This document shows positions 44,666 through 52,481 of a DNA stretch of 64,000 nucleotides, one piece after another. The notes beneath the pieces are model-generated. The model was not told the DNA's origin. It worked only from the letters and a program-made list of their open reading frames with translations, and ran no database searches. Origin of the DNA: Streptomyces sp. 549 (GTDB lineage Bacteria; Actinomycetota; Actinomycetes; Streptomycetales; Streptomycetaceae); contig NZ_JASKMT010000003.1 of NCBI RefSeq assembly GCF_030124175.1, positions 1-64,000 of the forward strand. Reading direction: 5' to 3'. The position numbers and the translations under genes were made by a program. Position 1 is the first letter of the stretch, and every line of letters starts with the position of its first letter.

Positions 44666-44748
44666 CCGAACCCGAACCCGAACCCCAGCCGCGAACCCCA
44701 GCCGTGCCGTGCCCGTGCCGTGCTGCCGTGCCGTGCCGTGCCGTGCCG
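44666..44748. repeat. Microsatellite-like repeats: CCGAAC x3 and GCCGT x about 8
   Basis: CCGAAC occurs three times in tandem at 44666-44683. From 44701 to 44748 the pentamer GCCGT is repeated about eight times with two interruptions. The region lies in the 319-base divergent gap between ilvA and the MarR gene, which otherwise shows no coding signal. Slippage at these repeats would change promoter spacing for either gene. Confidence 0.85.
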
Positions 44749-44894
44749 CCCGGAACGCCTCCGGAGGCCGGTCGGCAACGATCTCGGTGCCGATCCCGCA
44801 GCAGCGGCACGGGACTCCGGCAACCGGCGTACTCTGTCCCCCACCCTCACCGCAGTTCCGACGTCGTACCTCCAACGAAGCGAGCACCCCGGCC

Positions 44895-45401
44895 ATGCCC
44901 ACGCACCCGGACATGACGACTGACACCGACCAGAACCGCACCGACTCCCCCCTCCTCGACGCGATGCAGCACCAAGTCGCGCTCTTCGCCCGCCGAGCAG
45001 AGCAGACCCGACTCGGCGGCGTCGGCCAGGCCCGCAACTCCATGGACCGCGCCGCGTACCTCCTCCTCAACCGCCTTGACCAAGACGGCCCGACAGGCGT
45101 GAAGGCACTCGCCGCCGGCATGGGGATCGACTCCTCCACCGTGACCCGGCAGGTCGCGCCACTGGTCGACTCCGGTCTGGTGAAACGCACTTCGCATCCC
45201 GAGGACGGCCGTGCCGTCGTCCTCCAGCTCTCCCCGCGCGGCGCCGGGCGGTTGGAGCAAGTACGCTCCTCCCGACGCGAGTTGATGGCGCTGCTGACCG
45301 AGGACTGGTCGCAGACTGAACGCGACACGTTCTGCGACCTGCTGACCCGGTTCAACGAGGCGCTGTCCGAGCTGCATTCGCCGGACGCCTCCTCCTCCTG
45401 A
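44895..45401 (+). CDS. MarR-family transcriptional regulator
   Basis: The 168-residue protein has a winged helix with ARNSMDRAAYLLLNRLDQDG, PTGVKALAAGMGIDSSTVTR and QVAPLVDSGLVKRTSHPEDG RA, the typical MarR recognition helix and wing. Start could be ATG 44895 or 44913; neither has a strong ribosome site. It is divergent from ilvA and may control a neighbouring gene. The ligand is unknown. Confidence 0.85.
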   Translation: MPTHPDMTTDTDQNRTDSPLLDAMQHQVALFARRAEQTRLGGVGQARNSMDRAAYLLLNRLDQDGPTGVKALAAGMGIDSSTVTRQVAPLVDSGLVKRTSHPEDGRAVVLQLSPRGAGRLEQVRSSRRELMALLTEDWSQTERDTFCDLLTRFNEALSELHSPDASSS

Positions 45402-45563
45402 CGCGGAGCCCCGCCCCTCCTCCCTCCTGCTTTCCGCAGTTCTGCGCACCTCCCCGCGGCACGTCCCGGCCGCCGCACGCCCGCGGTCACCCGCGACGGC
45501 CGGGCTGGGGCTGACCGGCCCGGCCGGGAAACCGCCGTGGCGCGTTCGTGACCGGGCGGCCCC

Positions 45564-46145
45564 TTGACCGGGCGGGCGGTCCGGAGCCCTACTGGCAGGG
45601 TGGGAGAGCGGCGGGAAGCCCGGGATCGCCGTCTCGCCCGTGACTTCGACACGTTCGTCACGGGTGCCGGCGGCCGGCTGCTGCATGTCGCGGCGCTGCT
45701 CACCGCCGAACCTGCCGAGTGCTGCCCGGCCGCGCGCCGGCTGCTGACCGCGGCGCTCGCCCGCACCTACGCGTCCTGGCCCGGTCTGCACGGCGAGGAC
45801 CCCTACGACCGGGCCCGGCAGGAACTCGTCGCCCTGTTCGCACACACCGCGTGGCGGTACCGCCGTGCGCGCGGTGGGCCGCTGGGCCGGCTGACGCCGC
45901 TGGAACGGCTGGTGGTCGTGCTGCGGTTGCACGAAGGGGTCGCCGAGGAGCAGGCCGCCGCCGTGCTGGGGCTGCCCCCGGACCGGGTGCGGGCGGTGTG
46001 CGCCCGCGCCGTGACCGCCCTGCGCCGCCCCGCACCCGCGACGCCCGCCGGGGCCGGTGCGACGGGCGCGGCTGCCGGGGCTGGCAGCACTGGTGCGGCT
46101 GCCGGGGCGCTCGGCGAGCCGCCCCTCGCGGAGGTGCCGCGATGA
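45564..46145 (+). CDS. Sigma-70-like protein (region 4-type) of uncertain function
   Basis: The 193-residue product (TTG 45564; GTG 45600 is possible) has LTPLERLVVVLRLHEGVAEE followed by QAAAVLGLPPDRVRAVCARA, the helix-turn-helix arrangement of ECF sigma region 4. The N-terminal part, FVTGAGGRLLHVAALLTAEP and YASWPGLHGEDPYDRARQEL, resembles a weakened region 2 as in SigE70-type proteins. The C-terminal tail is Ala/Gly-rich. ATGA overlap with a small membrane protein gene suggests a sigma/anti-sigma-like pair. Its ability to bind a promoter is unproven. Confidence 0.65.
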   Translation: MTGRAVRSPTGRVGERREARDRRLARDFDTFVTGAGGRLLHVAALLTAEPAECCPAARRLLTAALARTYASWPGLHGEDPYDRARQELVALFAHTAWRYRRARGGPLGRLTPLERLVVVLRLHEGVAEEQAAAVLGLPPDRVRAVCARAVTALRRPAPATPAGAGATGAAAGAGSTGAAAGALGEPPLAEVPR

Positions 46146-46393
46146 GCGCGCAGGAGCGCAAGGAGCAGCAGGTCAGGCAGCTGATGGACGGTCCGCGACC
46201 GGCCGTGCCGCCGGAACTGGGCAGTCAGGCCGCCGACATCGGGCGGCGGCGGCTGCACCGCCGCCGGGCCGCGCTGGCCGCACTGTGGACGGTGCTGACG
46301 CTGGCCACCGCCGTGTTCTGCGTCTGGGCCGCCGTCACCCGGCCGTGGGAGGCGCCACCCGACATGGTGACGCCCCCGCTGTACGGCTGGTGA
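46142..46393 (+). CDS. Small membrane protein coupled to the sigma-like gene
   Basis: The 83-residue protein begins MSAQERKEQQVRQLMDGPRP, has a basic stretch RRRLHRRRAA and one membrane helix, ALWTVLTLATAVFCVWAAV, and ends outside with MVTPPLYGW. It overlaps the upstream stop (ATGA). A cytoplasmic helix joined to one membrane span fits a minimal membrane anchor or anti-sigma-like partner, but no zinc motif is present. Confidence 0.7.
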   Translation: MSAQERKEQQVRQLMDGPRPAVPPELGSQAADIGRRRLHRRRAALAALWTVLTLATAVFCVWAAVTRPWEAPPDMVTPPLYGW

Positions 46394-46407
46394 CCCCGAG
46401 CGGGCCA

Positions 46408-46423
46408 CCCGCCGTGCGGCGGG
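46408..46423. terminator. Short hairpin between convergent genes
   Basis: CCCGCCG-TG-CGGCGGG lies between the membrane protein stop (46393) and the metB stop (46436), a fitting place for a bidirectional terminator. The loop must open by one or two pairs to be stable. Confidence 0.5.
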
Positions 46424-46435
46424 GGCGTTCGTACG

Positions 46436-47578
46436 TCAGCCCAGGGCCGCGGTGAGGTCGGCCAGCAGGTCGTCGACCGACTCGATGCCGACCGACAGCC
46501 GCACCAGGTCCGAGGGCACCTCCAGCGCCGAACCCGCCACCGAGGCGTGCGTCATCCGGCCCGGGTGCTCGATCAGCGACTCCACGCCGCCCAGCGACTC
46601 ACCGAGGATGAACAGCTCCGCGCGGTTGCAGACCTCCACCGCCGCCTCCTCGCCGCCGGCGACCCGGAACGACACCATGCCGCCGAAGGAGCGCATCTGC
46701 TTCGCGGCGATCTCGTGCCCGGCGTGCGACTCCAGGCCCGGGTAGAACACCTCGGCGACCTTCGGGTGCGCGGCCAGCGCCTCCGCGATGCGGGCGGCGT
46801 TCGCACTGTGCCGGTCCATGCGGACGGCGAGCGTCTTCACTCCGCGCAGCACCAGCCACGCGTCGAACGGCCCGGCGATGGCGCCCATGGCGTTCTGGTG
46901 GAACGCCAGCTCCTCGCCGAAGGCCGCGTCGGAGGTGACGAGCGCACCGCCGACCACGTCGGAGTGGCCGCCCATGTACTTCGTCGTCGAGTGCACGACC
47001 ACGTCCGCGCCCAGCGCCAGCGGCTGCTGGAGGTAGGGGCTGGCGAAGGTGTTGTCGACGACGAGCCGGGCCCCGGCCGAGCGGGTGATGTCGGCGACCA
47101 TGGCGATGTCGGTGATGCCCAGCAGCGGGTTGCTGGGCGTCTCCACCCACACCGCGCGGGTGGTGTCGCGCAGCGCGCCGCGGATCGACGCCGGGTCGGA
47201 GGTGTCGGCGACGGACCACTGCACGCCCCAGCGCTCGGCGACCTTCGCGAACAGCCGGAACGTGCCGCCGTAGGCGTCGTTCGGGATGACGATGTGGTCG
47301 CCGGGGGACAACATGGTCCGCAGCAGGCAGTCCTCGGCGGCGAGGCCGGAGGCGAACGCCAGGCCGCGGCTGCCGCCCTCCAGGGCGGCGAGGTTCTCCT
47401 CCAGCGCGGTCCTGGTGGGGTTGGCCGAGCGGCTGTACTCGTAGCCGCCGCGCAGGCCGCCGACGCCGTCCTGTTTGTAGGTGGAGACCTGGTGGATCGG
47501 CGGGACGACGGCACCCGTGAGGGCGTCCGGCTCCTGCCCGGCGTGGATCGCAACGGTCTCGAAGTGCTGGTGGCTCAT
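46436..47578 (-). CDS. metB: Cystathionine gamma-synthase/lyase
   Basis: The 380-residue PLP enzyme of the Cys/Met-metabolism family contains YEYSRSANPTRTALEENLAA, GLAFASGLAAEDCLLRTML, VDNTFASPYLQQPLALGADV and the PLP Lys in VVHSTTKYMGGHSDVVGGAL. The C-terminus SLGGVESLIEHPGRMTHASV is standard. It joins O-succinylhomoserine and cysteine or cleaves cystathionine; sequence alone does not separate the two in actinobacteria, and many of these enzymes do both. Start ATG 47578. Single-gene unit, convergent with the sigma-like pair. Confidence 0.9.
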   Translation of the reverse strand: MSHQHFETVAIHAGQEPDALTGAVVPPIHQVSTYKQDGVGGLRGGYEYSRSANPTRTALEENLAALEGGSRGLAFASGLAAEDCLLRTMLSPGDHIVIPNDAYGGTFRLFAKVAERWGVQWSVADTSDPASIRGALRDTTRAVWVETPSNPLLGITDIAMVADITRSAGARLVVDNTFASPYLQQPLALGADVVVHSTTKYMGGHSDVVGGALVTSDAAFGEELAFHQNAMGAIAGPFDAWLVLRGVKTLAVRMDRHSANAARIAEALAAHPKVAEVFYPGLESHAGHEIAAKQMRSFGGMVSFRVAGGEEAAVEVCNRAELFILGESLGGVESLIEHPGRMTHASVAGSALEVPSDLVRLSVGIESVDDLLADLTAALG

Positions 47579-47698
47579 GGGTCGAGCCTACGGGCTGTTC
47601 CGCGGTCCCCGCCGGACGAGCGCACGGTTCCCGATCCGTCGCATCCGCAGGGCGGCGAAGCGCTGCGGCTGCCGTCGTGCGCCCGCCGCGACTGCCGG

Positions 47699-47730
47699 AC
47701 TGGCTGACTGGCTGACTGGCTGACGGGCTG
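47699..47730. repeat. 8-bp tandem repeat ACTGGCTG, four copies
   Basis: Three exact ACTGGCTG units at 47699-47722 are followed by ACGGGCTG. The array lies between the divergent metB and the gene at 47779, where it may shift promoter spacing. Confidence 0.85.
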
Positions 47731-47778
47731 AGGGACTGGCCTCGGGGCTCCGTACCGGGGACGCCGTACCGTGGACCC

Positions 47779-48993
47779 ATGGAGTTCTTGCTGTCCCTCT
47801 TGCTCGTCGGCGCCGTCGTCGGCCTGTTCCTGATTCCCGCACTGCGGCGGCGCAAGGCCGTCAAGGACGCCGGGCGGGGCTTCGCCCGGGCGAACGACCC
47901 GCACACCTACGGCTTCGTGCCCGCCGAACAGCTCGACGTGCGCCTTCCCGGCCCCGACCAGGAGCTGGTCGACGCGCTGTCGGAGACCCAGCGCACCCAG
48001 GACTGGCGTCCCGTGGCCCGGCTGCTGGCGCTGAGCGCCGACTCGCCGGAGCACTGGGAGCTGCGCTGGCAGCGGGTGCAGTCGCTGGCGGGCGCGGCGG
48101 CCGTCGAACTGGCCCAGAGCCGCTCCGCGGGCGTGTCCGGCGACGCGGCCCCGGCGGAACCGGGCGGCATCTCCTTCGACAAGGCCGCCGGCCCGTCGTT
48201 CGACAAGCAGGCCCCGGGCGCGGCGAACCAGGACGGCCGCTGGCTGCGGAACTGGCGTGCCGAACGGCCCGACGACGCGGGCGGCGCGCAGGTGTACGCC
48301 CAGTTCCTGGTGTGGCAGGCGCTCGCCGAACCCGACTCCGCGGACCACCGCATCGTCCTGGAGGAGGCGCGCAACGTGGCCCACGAGGCCACCGCGCTCG
48401 CCGACGCCGACCCGACCCCGTTCATCACCGAGCTGTTCATCGGACGGGCGCTGGGCTACCGCAAGGCCGACTTCGAGTCGCTGTGGCACCAGGTGGTCCG
48501 CCGGTCCCGGCACCACATGGGCGCGCACCTGGCGGCGCTGCCGTACTGGTCGGAGAAGTGGCACGGCTCCCGCGACGAGGCGTACGCCTTCGCGCAGAGC
48601 GCCGCCGCGTCCGCGCCTCCCGGCAGCCTGCTCCCGGCGCTGCCGCTGTTCGCCGTCTACGCCCACCTGCCCGACGCACAGCTGGTGCGCGGCATGTACC
48701 AGAGCAAGATCGTCGAGGACGCGATCGAGGCCGCCGAGTTCGCGGTCGACGGCGTGCCCGACGAGCACCCGGTGCGGCCCCACGTGCTGCACCTGCTGCT
48801 GTGCTTCCTGGTGCGTGCCGAGCGCTACGACGAGGCGATGGAAGCTTTGCGGGTCGTCGACGGTTATGTGGGGGCGAGCCCGTGGGTCGACAGCGGAAGC
48901 CCGGTGACCGAGTACGCGGCCTACCGGGCGCTCGCCGTCGCCGGCTACGAGAGCCAGGGCGGCGACACCGCCGCCACCCCGCCCCCGCACTGA
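47779..48993 (+). CDS. Conserved membrane-anchored helical-repeat protein
   Basis: The 404-residue protein has an N-terminal membrane anchor [20 protein letters not shown] with a basic stop RRRKAV, then a cytoplasmic domain of paired helices, for example [20 protein letters not shown] and [20 protein letters not shown], suggesting TPR-like repeats. No catalytic motif is seen. Its place between metB and msrA is, as I recall, conserved in streptomycetes. The function is unknown. Confidence 0.8.
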   Translation: MEFLLSLLLVGAVVGLFLIPALRRRKAVKDAGRGFARANDPHTYGFVPAEQLDVRLPGPDQELVDALSETQRTQDWRPVARLLALSADSPEHWELRWQRVQSLAGAAAVELAQSRSAGVSGDAAPAEPGGISFDKAAGPSFDKQAPGAANQDGRWLRNWRAERPDDAGGAQVYAQFLVWQALAEPDSADHRIVLEEARNVAHEATALADADPTPFITELFIGRALGYRKADFESLWHQVVRRSRHHMGAHLAALPYWSEKWHGSRDEAYAFAQSAAASAPPGSLLPALPLFAVYAHLPDAQLVRGMYQSKIVEDAIEAAEFAVDGVPDEHPVRPHVLHLLLCFLVRAERYDEAMEALRVVDGYVGASPWVDSGSPVTEYAAYRALAVAGYESQGGDTAATPPPH

Positions 48994-49002
48994 TCCCCGC
49001 CC

Positions 49003-49042
49003 GGCTCCCCGGCTCCCCGGCTCCCCGGCTCCCCGGCTCCCC
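49003..49042. repeat. 8-bp tandem repeat GGCTCCCC, five copies
   Basis: Five exact GGCTCCCC units begin nine bases after the stop of the helical-repeat protein gene. With the ACTGGCTG array before that gene, it is flanked on both sides by octamer repeats. Confidence 0.9.
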
Positions 49043-49126
49043 GGGCCACCGTCCGCCACCGCCCACGCCGCCCGCCCGTCCCCGCTCGCCGCCCACGCCG
49101 TCGAGACGAAGCGCCAAGGAGCGACC

Positions 49127-49792
49127 ATGCTGTTCAGCCACCACAAGAAGCAGCTGCCCACTGCCGAGGAAGCCCTCAGGGGCCGCCCCGAGCCCGCCTT
49201 CGACGTCCCCGACCGGCACACCGTGCTGGGCAACCCCCTGGCCGACCCCTACCCCGAGCACCTGGAGACGGCCGACTTCGGCATGGGCTGCTTCTGGGGC
49301 GCCGAGCGGATCTTCTGGCAGCGCGAGGGCGTGTGGACGACGCTCGTCGGCTACCAGGGCGGCCGGACTCCGAACCCCACCTACGAGGAGGTCTGCTCGG
49401 GCCGCACCGGGCACACCGAGGCCGTCCGTGTCGTCTTCGACCCGGCGAAGGTCGGCTACGGCCAGCTGCTGAAGCTGTTCTGGGAGTCCCACGACCCGAC
49501 CCAGGGCTTCCGCCAGGGCAACGACGTCGGCACCCAGTACCGCTCGGCCGTCTACACCCACACGCCCGCCCAGCAGAAGGAAGCCGAGGCGTCCCGAGAG
49601 TCCTACCAGCGCATGCTGGCCGCCTCCGGCTACGGCGACATCACCACCGAGATCCTGCCCGCCGAGGACCTGCCCTTCTACCCGGCCGAGGCGGCCCACC
49701 AGCAGTACCTCGACAAGAACCCGGCCGGCTACTGCGGCATCGGCGGCACGGGCGTCTCCTGTCCCGTCGGCGTCGTCCGCGCCGAGGGCTGA
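49127..49792 (+). CDS. msrA: Peptide methionine-S-sulfoxide reductase
   Basis: The 221-residue protein has the catalytic Cys in [16 protein letters not shown], followed by [20 protein letters not shown] and [27 protein letters not shown] is the substrate-binding segment. C-terminal Cys residues in [17 protein letters not shown] can serve as resolving thiols. It reduces methionine S-sulfoxide in oxidised proteins with thioredoxin. GCCAAGGAGCGACC precedes ATG 49127. A strong hairpin follows. Confidence 0.95.
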   Translation: MLFSHHKKQLPTAEEALRGRPEPAFDVPDRHTVLGNPLADPYPEHLETADFGMGCFWGAERIFWQREGVWTTLVGYQGGRTPNPTYEEVCSGRTGHTEAVRVVFDPAKVGYGQLLKLFWESHDPTQGFRQGNDVGTQYRSAVYTHTPAQQKEAEASRESYQRMLAASGYGDITTEILPAEDLPFYPAEAAHQQYLDKNPAGYCGIGGTGVSCPVGVVRAEG

Positions 49793-49829
49793 GCAGCTGC
49801 GGCGAACAGCCCGGCTTCGGCCGACGGAT

Positions 49830-49871
49830 GACTCGTCCCGCCCCACTCGCTTCGGAGGGGGCGGGCGAGTC
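49830..49871 (+). terminator. Terminator of msrA
   Basis: GACTCGTCCCGCCCC pairs with GGGGCGGGCGAGTC with a single bulged base, around a 13-base loop, 38 bases after the msrA stop. Confidence 0.8.
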
Positions 49872-49981
49872 AGTCGGCGCAGAGGGCGTATCGGTTCTGC
49901 CTCACCCGTTCGAGCGGTCAGGCAGCGTCCACGCCCGATAATCTGACGCGCGGGACAAGAATCGCGCCCATGGGAGCAACC

Positions 49982-50338
49982 ATGACCTACACATCCTCCG
50001 CCGGGCAACCGCTCATCCCCCAGCCCCCAGCCACGGTGGCCGCGCTGCGTCAGGCAGTCCGCCAGATCGCGCCAGCCGCTCTACCGGCCTTCACTCGTGA
50101 ACTGGACCTTGCGGCCGACCAGTCCCGCCAGGGTTCCGACCTGGCGCCACTACAGCGTTTTGTCGCCCAGTGGGCCGTGTACGTCTACATCGAGCGTCAA
50201 CCCCACCTGTCAGCGTCTCTCCGGGGCTGGGAGGAGAACGCCGAGACGGGCGATGCCGCCCAGGCGCAGCGAGCCGCCTCAGAGATCGGCCGCATCCTTG
50301 ATCAGGCCCACGCCGCCGTCGGCGTTCCGTCCCGGTGA
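49982..50338 (+). CDS. Antitoxin-like small protein (DUF6247-type)
   Basis: The 118-residue protein is helical, with PATVAALRQAVRQIAPAALP, AFTRELDLAADQSRQ and LQRFVAQWAVYVYIERQPHL. It is coupled to the next small gene by GTGA overlap. ATG 49982 is chosen because GGGAG lies six bases upstream; ATG 49970 lacks a site. The sequence recalls the small actinobacterial family DUF6247, often found directly before a RelE/ParE-like gene. The role as antitoxin is inferred from this arrangement, not from a DNA-binding motif. Confidence 0.6.
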   Translation: MTYTSSAGQPLIPQPPATVAALRQAVRQIAPAALPAFTRELDLAADQSRQGSDLAPLQRFVAQWAVYVYIERQPHLSASLRGWEENAETGDAAQAQRAASEIGRILDQAHAAVGVPSR

Positions 50339-50607
50339 GTGAGAGGTGGCGGTGGGAGTACGACCCTGACCACGCCCACGTGGCAGGCGGCATCCCCGCG
50401 CACGTCGTGGCGGAGGTGGAACGTCTGGCCGACCAACTCGTGGACCTGGCCGCCACCGGCATCGACATCAGCGATTTGGGCAACGGCCCCCGCCCAGGCG
50501 GACTGCGCCGGATGGACGCCGCCGGCGGATGGTTCTACTTCCTCGTCGCGCCTCGTGACCTGATGATCATCGTCGTCCGCATCGTGCCGCCTTTCGACGC
50601 GCTGTAG
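50335..50607 (+). CDS. RelE/ParE-like small protein, putative toxin
   Basis: The 90-residue protein has the small alpha/beta layout of RelE/ParE toxins: VAEVERLADQLVDLAATGID followed by strands LRRMDAAGGWFYFLVAPRDL and MIIVVRIVPPF. The C-terminal strand with VVRI fits the position of the usual RelE core, but catalytic residues cannot be confirmed. GTG 50335 overlaps the upstream stop, so it depends on translation of the putative antitoxin. Confidence 0.55.
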   Translation: MSERWRWEYDPDHAHVAGGIPAHVVAEVERLADQLVDLAATGIDISDLGNGPRPGGLRRMDAAGGWFYFLVAPRDLMIIVVRIVPPFDAL

Positions 50608-50710
50608 CCCGATCACAGCAGGCTGGTTCAGAGGACCGGTGGCAACACGCCGCTCGGCGTGCTGCCCGTACGGGCAGCGCCCCGCCCAGCGCCGGGTGTC
50701 CGCCGCGCTG

Positions 50711-51088
50711 TCAGGCGGTGGCGAGGGTGAAGGGGTGTCCGGAGGGGTCGGCGAAGGCGCGTACGTCGCGGGTGCTGCCGTTCTCGTCGACGTCCAGCGG
50801 CTGGCCGCCGAGGCCGATGATCTCGCGCTCGGCCTGGTCCACCTCGTCGGCCGCGACGAGCAGCCTGACGTACGTCTGCTGCGTGATGCCCGCCTGCGGC
50901 CAGACCGGCGGCACCATGTTCTCGTTGCGGCGCACCTGGAGGTACGGGCCGCCCGGGCCTGACACGGTCAGGTGCTCGAGGTCGGTCTCCACCTGTATCT
51001 CGCCGCCCAGGAGTTGGGCGTAGAAGTCGGCCAGCTTCTCGGGCTCGCTCGAGTCGAGCACCAGCACGATCGCCCTCTGATTGGCCAT
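50711..51088 (-). CDS. VOC-family (glyoxalase/bleomycin resistance-like) protein
   Basis: The 125-residue protein has the two beta-alpha-beta-beta-beta units of the VOC fold: IVLVLDSSEPEKLADFYAQL LGGEI in the first half and TYVRLLVAADEVDQAEREII with VRAFADPSGHPFTLATA in the second. ATG 51088 follows GAGAGA. The metal ligands are not obvious, so it may be a binding protein rather than an enzyme. Substrate unknown. Confidence 0.85.
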   Translation of the reverse strand: MANQRAIVLVLDSSEPEKLADFYAQLLGGEIQVETDLEHLTVSGPGGPYLQVRRNENMVPPVWPQAGITQQTYVRLLVAADEVDQAEREIIGLGGQPLDVDENGSTRDVRAFADPSGHPFTLATA

Positions 51089-51589
51089 GGTCTCTCTCGT
51101 TTCTGCTTGTCCGTCAGGATGAGGCTGTGCACTCGTTCGCCGCCTACCCCGGATGGCAGCGCACACGCGGCCTGATCTCGGCTCAACTCCCCTGTTGACA
51201 AGGTGAGGTGCAGGTTCCGCAGCCGGCGGGCACGGCGACCGGGTGACTTGCGGACGGCCCCCGTGACCGGTCGGCGGCGGCTCACGGCCGCGGCGAGGCG
51301 CGCGTGCGGACCCCCGCCGCAGACCGGCAGCAAACCGGTCGCGGACCGGCCACCCCTACCCCGAATTCGGTACACCCGCCATTCGGCGGCTCCGCCATGT
51401 GCTCCCTCCGCCGCTTCTCCGCAACTCACCCGAGAGAAATCACGGCAGGCGTGAAGTTGATTCTTCATAAACGTGCCCGGTTGAATTTTCCAACAATTGG
51501 CGTAGTCGGTCGAGCAGTTGCGAGGGCCCCGAATCTGGGTTGAACTGGATGACGTAAGCGAAAATCGCTTCCCACAAGGGGATGGTTTG
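51089..51589. other. Promoter region of the peptide operon
   Basis: No gene is visible. The last 150 bases are distinctly AT-rich for this genome and contain CCAA-CAA-TTGG near 51490-51500 and AAGCGA-AAA-TCGCTT at 51556-51570. The latter is a perfect 6-bp stem eight bases before the GGGG ribosome site of the peptide gene. These may be an operator and an mRNA stem that regulates translation. Confidence 0.5.
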
Positions 51590-51772
51590 ATGTACTCCAC
51601 GGAACAGACCGCCAAGGACGTACAGAAGTCTCTTGAGATGGACGTCGACGCGGCACTGAACCCGGCTGAGGCTGACGGCACCTACCGCGACTCGCGTGAA
51701 TGTGCGGCGCTGCTTCTGCTCGCCGGCGCACTGCTGCTGTCGCCGCCGACACCTCGACCGAAGAAGGGATGA
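51590..51772 (+). CDS. 60-residue peptide, putative precursor
   Basis: The peptide starts MYSTEQTAKDVQKSLEMDVD, an acidic leader-like helix, then AALNPAEADGTYRDSRE, followed by a strongly hydrophobic CAALLLLAGALLLS and the tail PPTPRPKKG. AAGGGG lies eight bases before ATG 51590 and an AT-rich promoter region precedes it. Thirteen bases after its stop the first of four tightly coupled genes begins. The split into charged leader and short hydrophobic segment with a basic Pro-rich end is what a ribosomally made, modified or processed peptide would show. A small membrane-inserted regulator or toxin is an alternative. There is a single Cys and no known RiPP recognition sequence was identified. 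Confidence 0.6.
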   Translation: MYSTEQTAKDVQKSLEMDVDAALNPAEADGTYRDSRECAALLLLAGALLLSPPTPRPKKG

Positions 51773-51785
51773 CGGGGCTCGTTTG

Positions 51786-52481
51786 ATGGAGCAGTTGTCG
51801 GGCGCAGTGTGCGACCTTGCTGCGGAGGTGGTCTCCGTCCTCACGGGCGGGGATCACCGTCCCGTCGCGGGGTCGGCCGCCATGGGCGGCGACGAAACGG
51901 TGGGGGTGGCAGCGGTCCGCGTGCTCGGGGCCGACGTGCTGCTCCCCAGCACGATCTTCCGCCGGGCAGCCGCGCAGCCGGATCTTGACCTGGTGCTTGC
52001 CGCCGTGCGGGCCTACCCGCCCGGCCCCGGCGCTTCGGTGTCCACCGCGTGGAGCCACTGGGCGATGACCCACACCCTGCGCCAGGTCGCCGGGAAAAAC
52101 GCGCCGACCTGGCCGGACGCCGTGTCGGCGGAAACGGAGGAGCCGGACGCGTCCTGGCTGTCCACGGCCTCGTGGCAGGAGCTGACGCACCAGTTGGCCG
52201 TCCTGGGCGCGCTCGCCGTGCCGGCGGCCTCGTCCCGGGTCGCCGTCGAGGCCTCCCGCCGCCCGGTGGACATCTCCCGCGGCTTCGTGCGCGCGGTGCG
52301 CCGCCGGGACTGGCTGCAGGCGGCCGGGGCGGCGCGGTGGCTGGCGGTGACGGGCGGCGTGCCGGACTCCCTGGGGCTGGACGCGGGCCTGGAGTTCGTC
52401 CTGCACATGGGCGGCGCCGACCCGCGGGTGGCGCTGCACGCGCACGCCGCACAGCTGATGCTCGCCGGGGGTGAGCGGTGA
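51786..52481 (+). CDS. Unknown 231-residue protein in the peptide operon
   Basis: It starts MEQLSGAVCDLAAEVVSVLT at ATG 51786 with ACGGGG nine bases upstream. The sequence is mainly helical, for example LDLVLAAVRAYPPGPGASVS, WSHWAMTHTLRQVAGKN and WLQAAGAARWLAVTGG, ending with HMGGADPRVALHAHAAQLML. No signal peptide, membrane helix or known catalytic motif was seen. GTGA overlap links it to the next gene. It may be a distant relative or partner of the two paralogues that follow, but I could not align them with confidence. Confidence 0.7.
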   Translation: MEQLSGAVCDLAAEVVSVLTGGDHRPVAGSAAMGGDETVGVAAVRVLGADVLLPSTIFRRAAAQPDLDLVLAAVRAYPPGPGASVSTAWSHWAMTHTLRQVAGKNAPTWPDAVSAETEEPDASWLSTASWQELTHQLAVLGALAVPAASSRVAVEASRRPVDISRGFVRAVRRRDWLQAAGAARWLAVTGGVPDSLGLDAGLEFVLHMGGADPRVALHAHAAQLMLAGGER

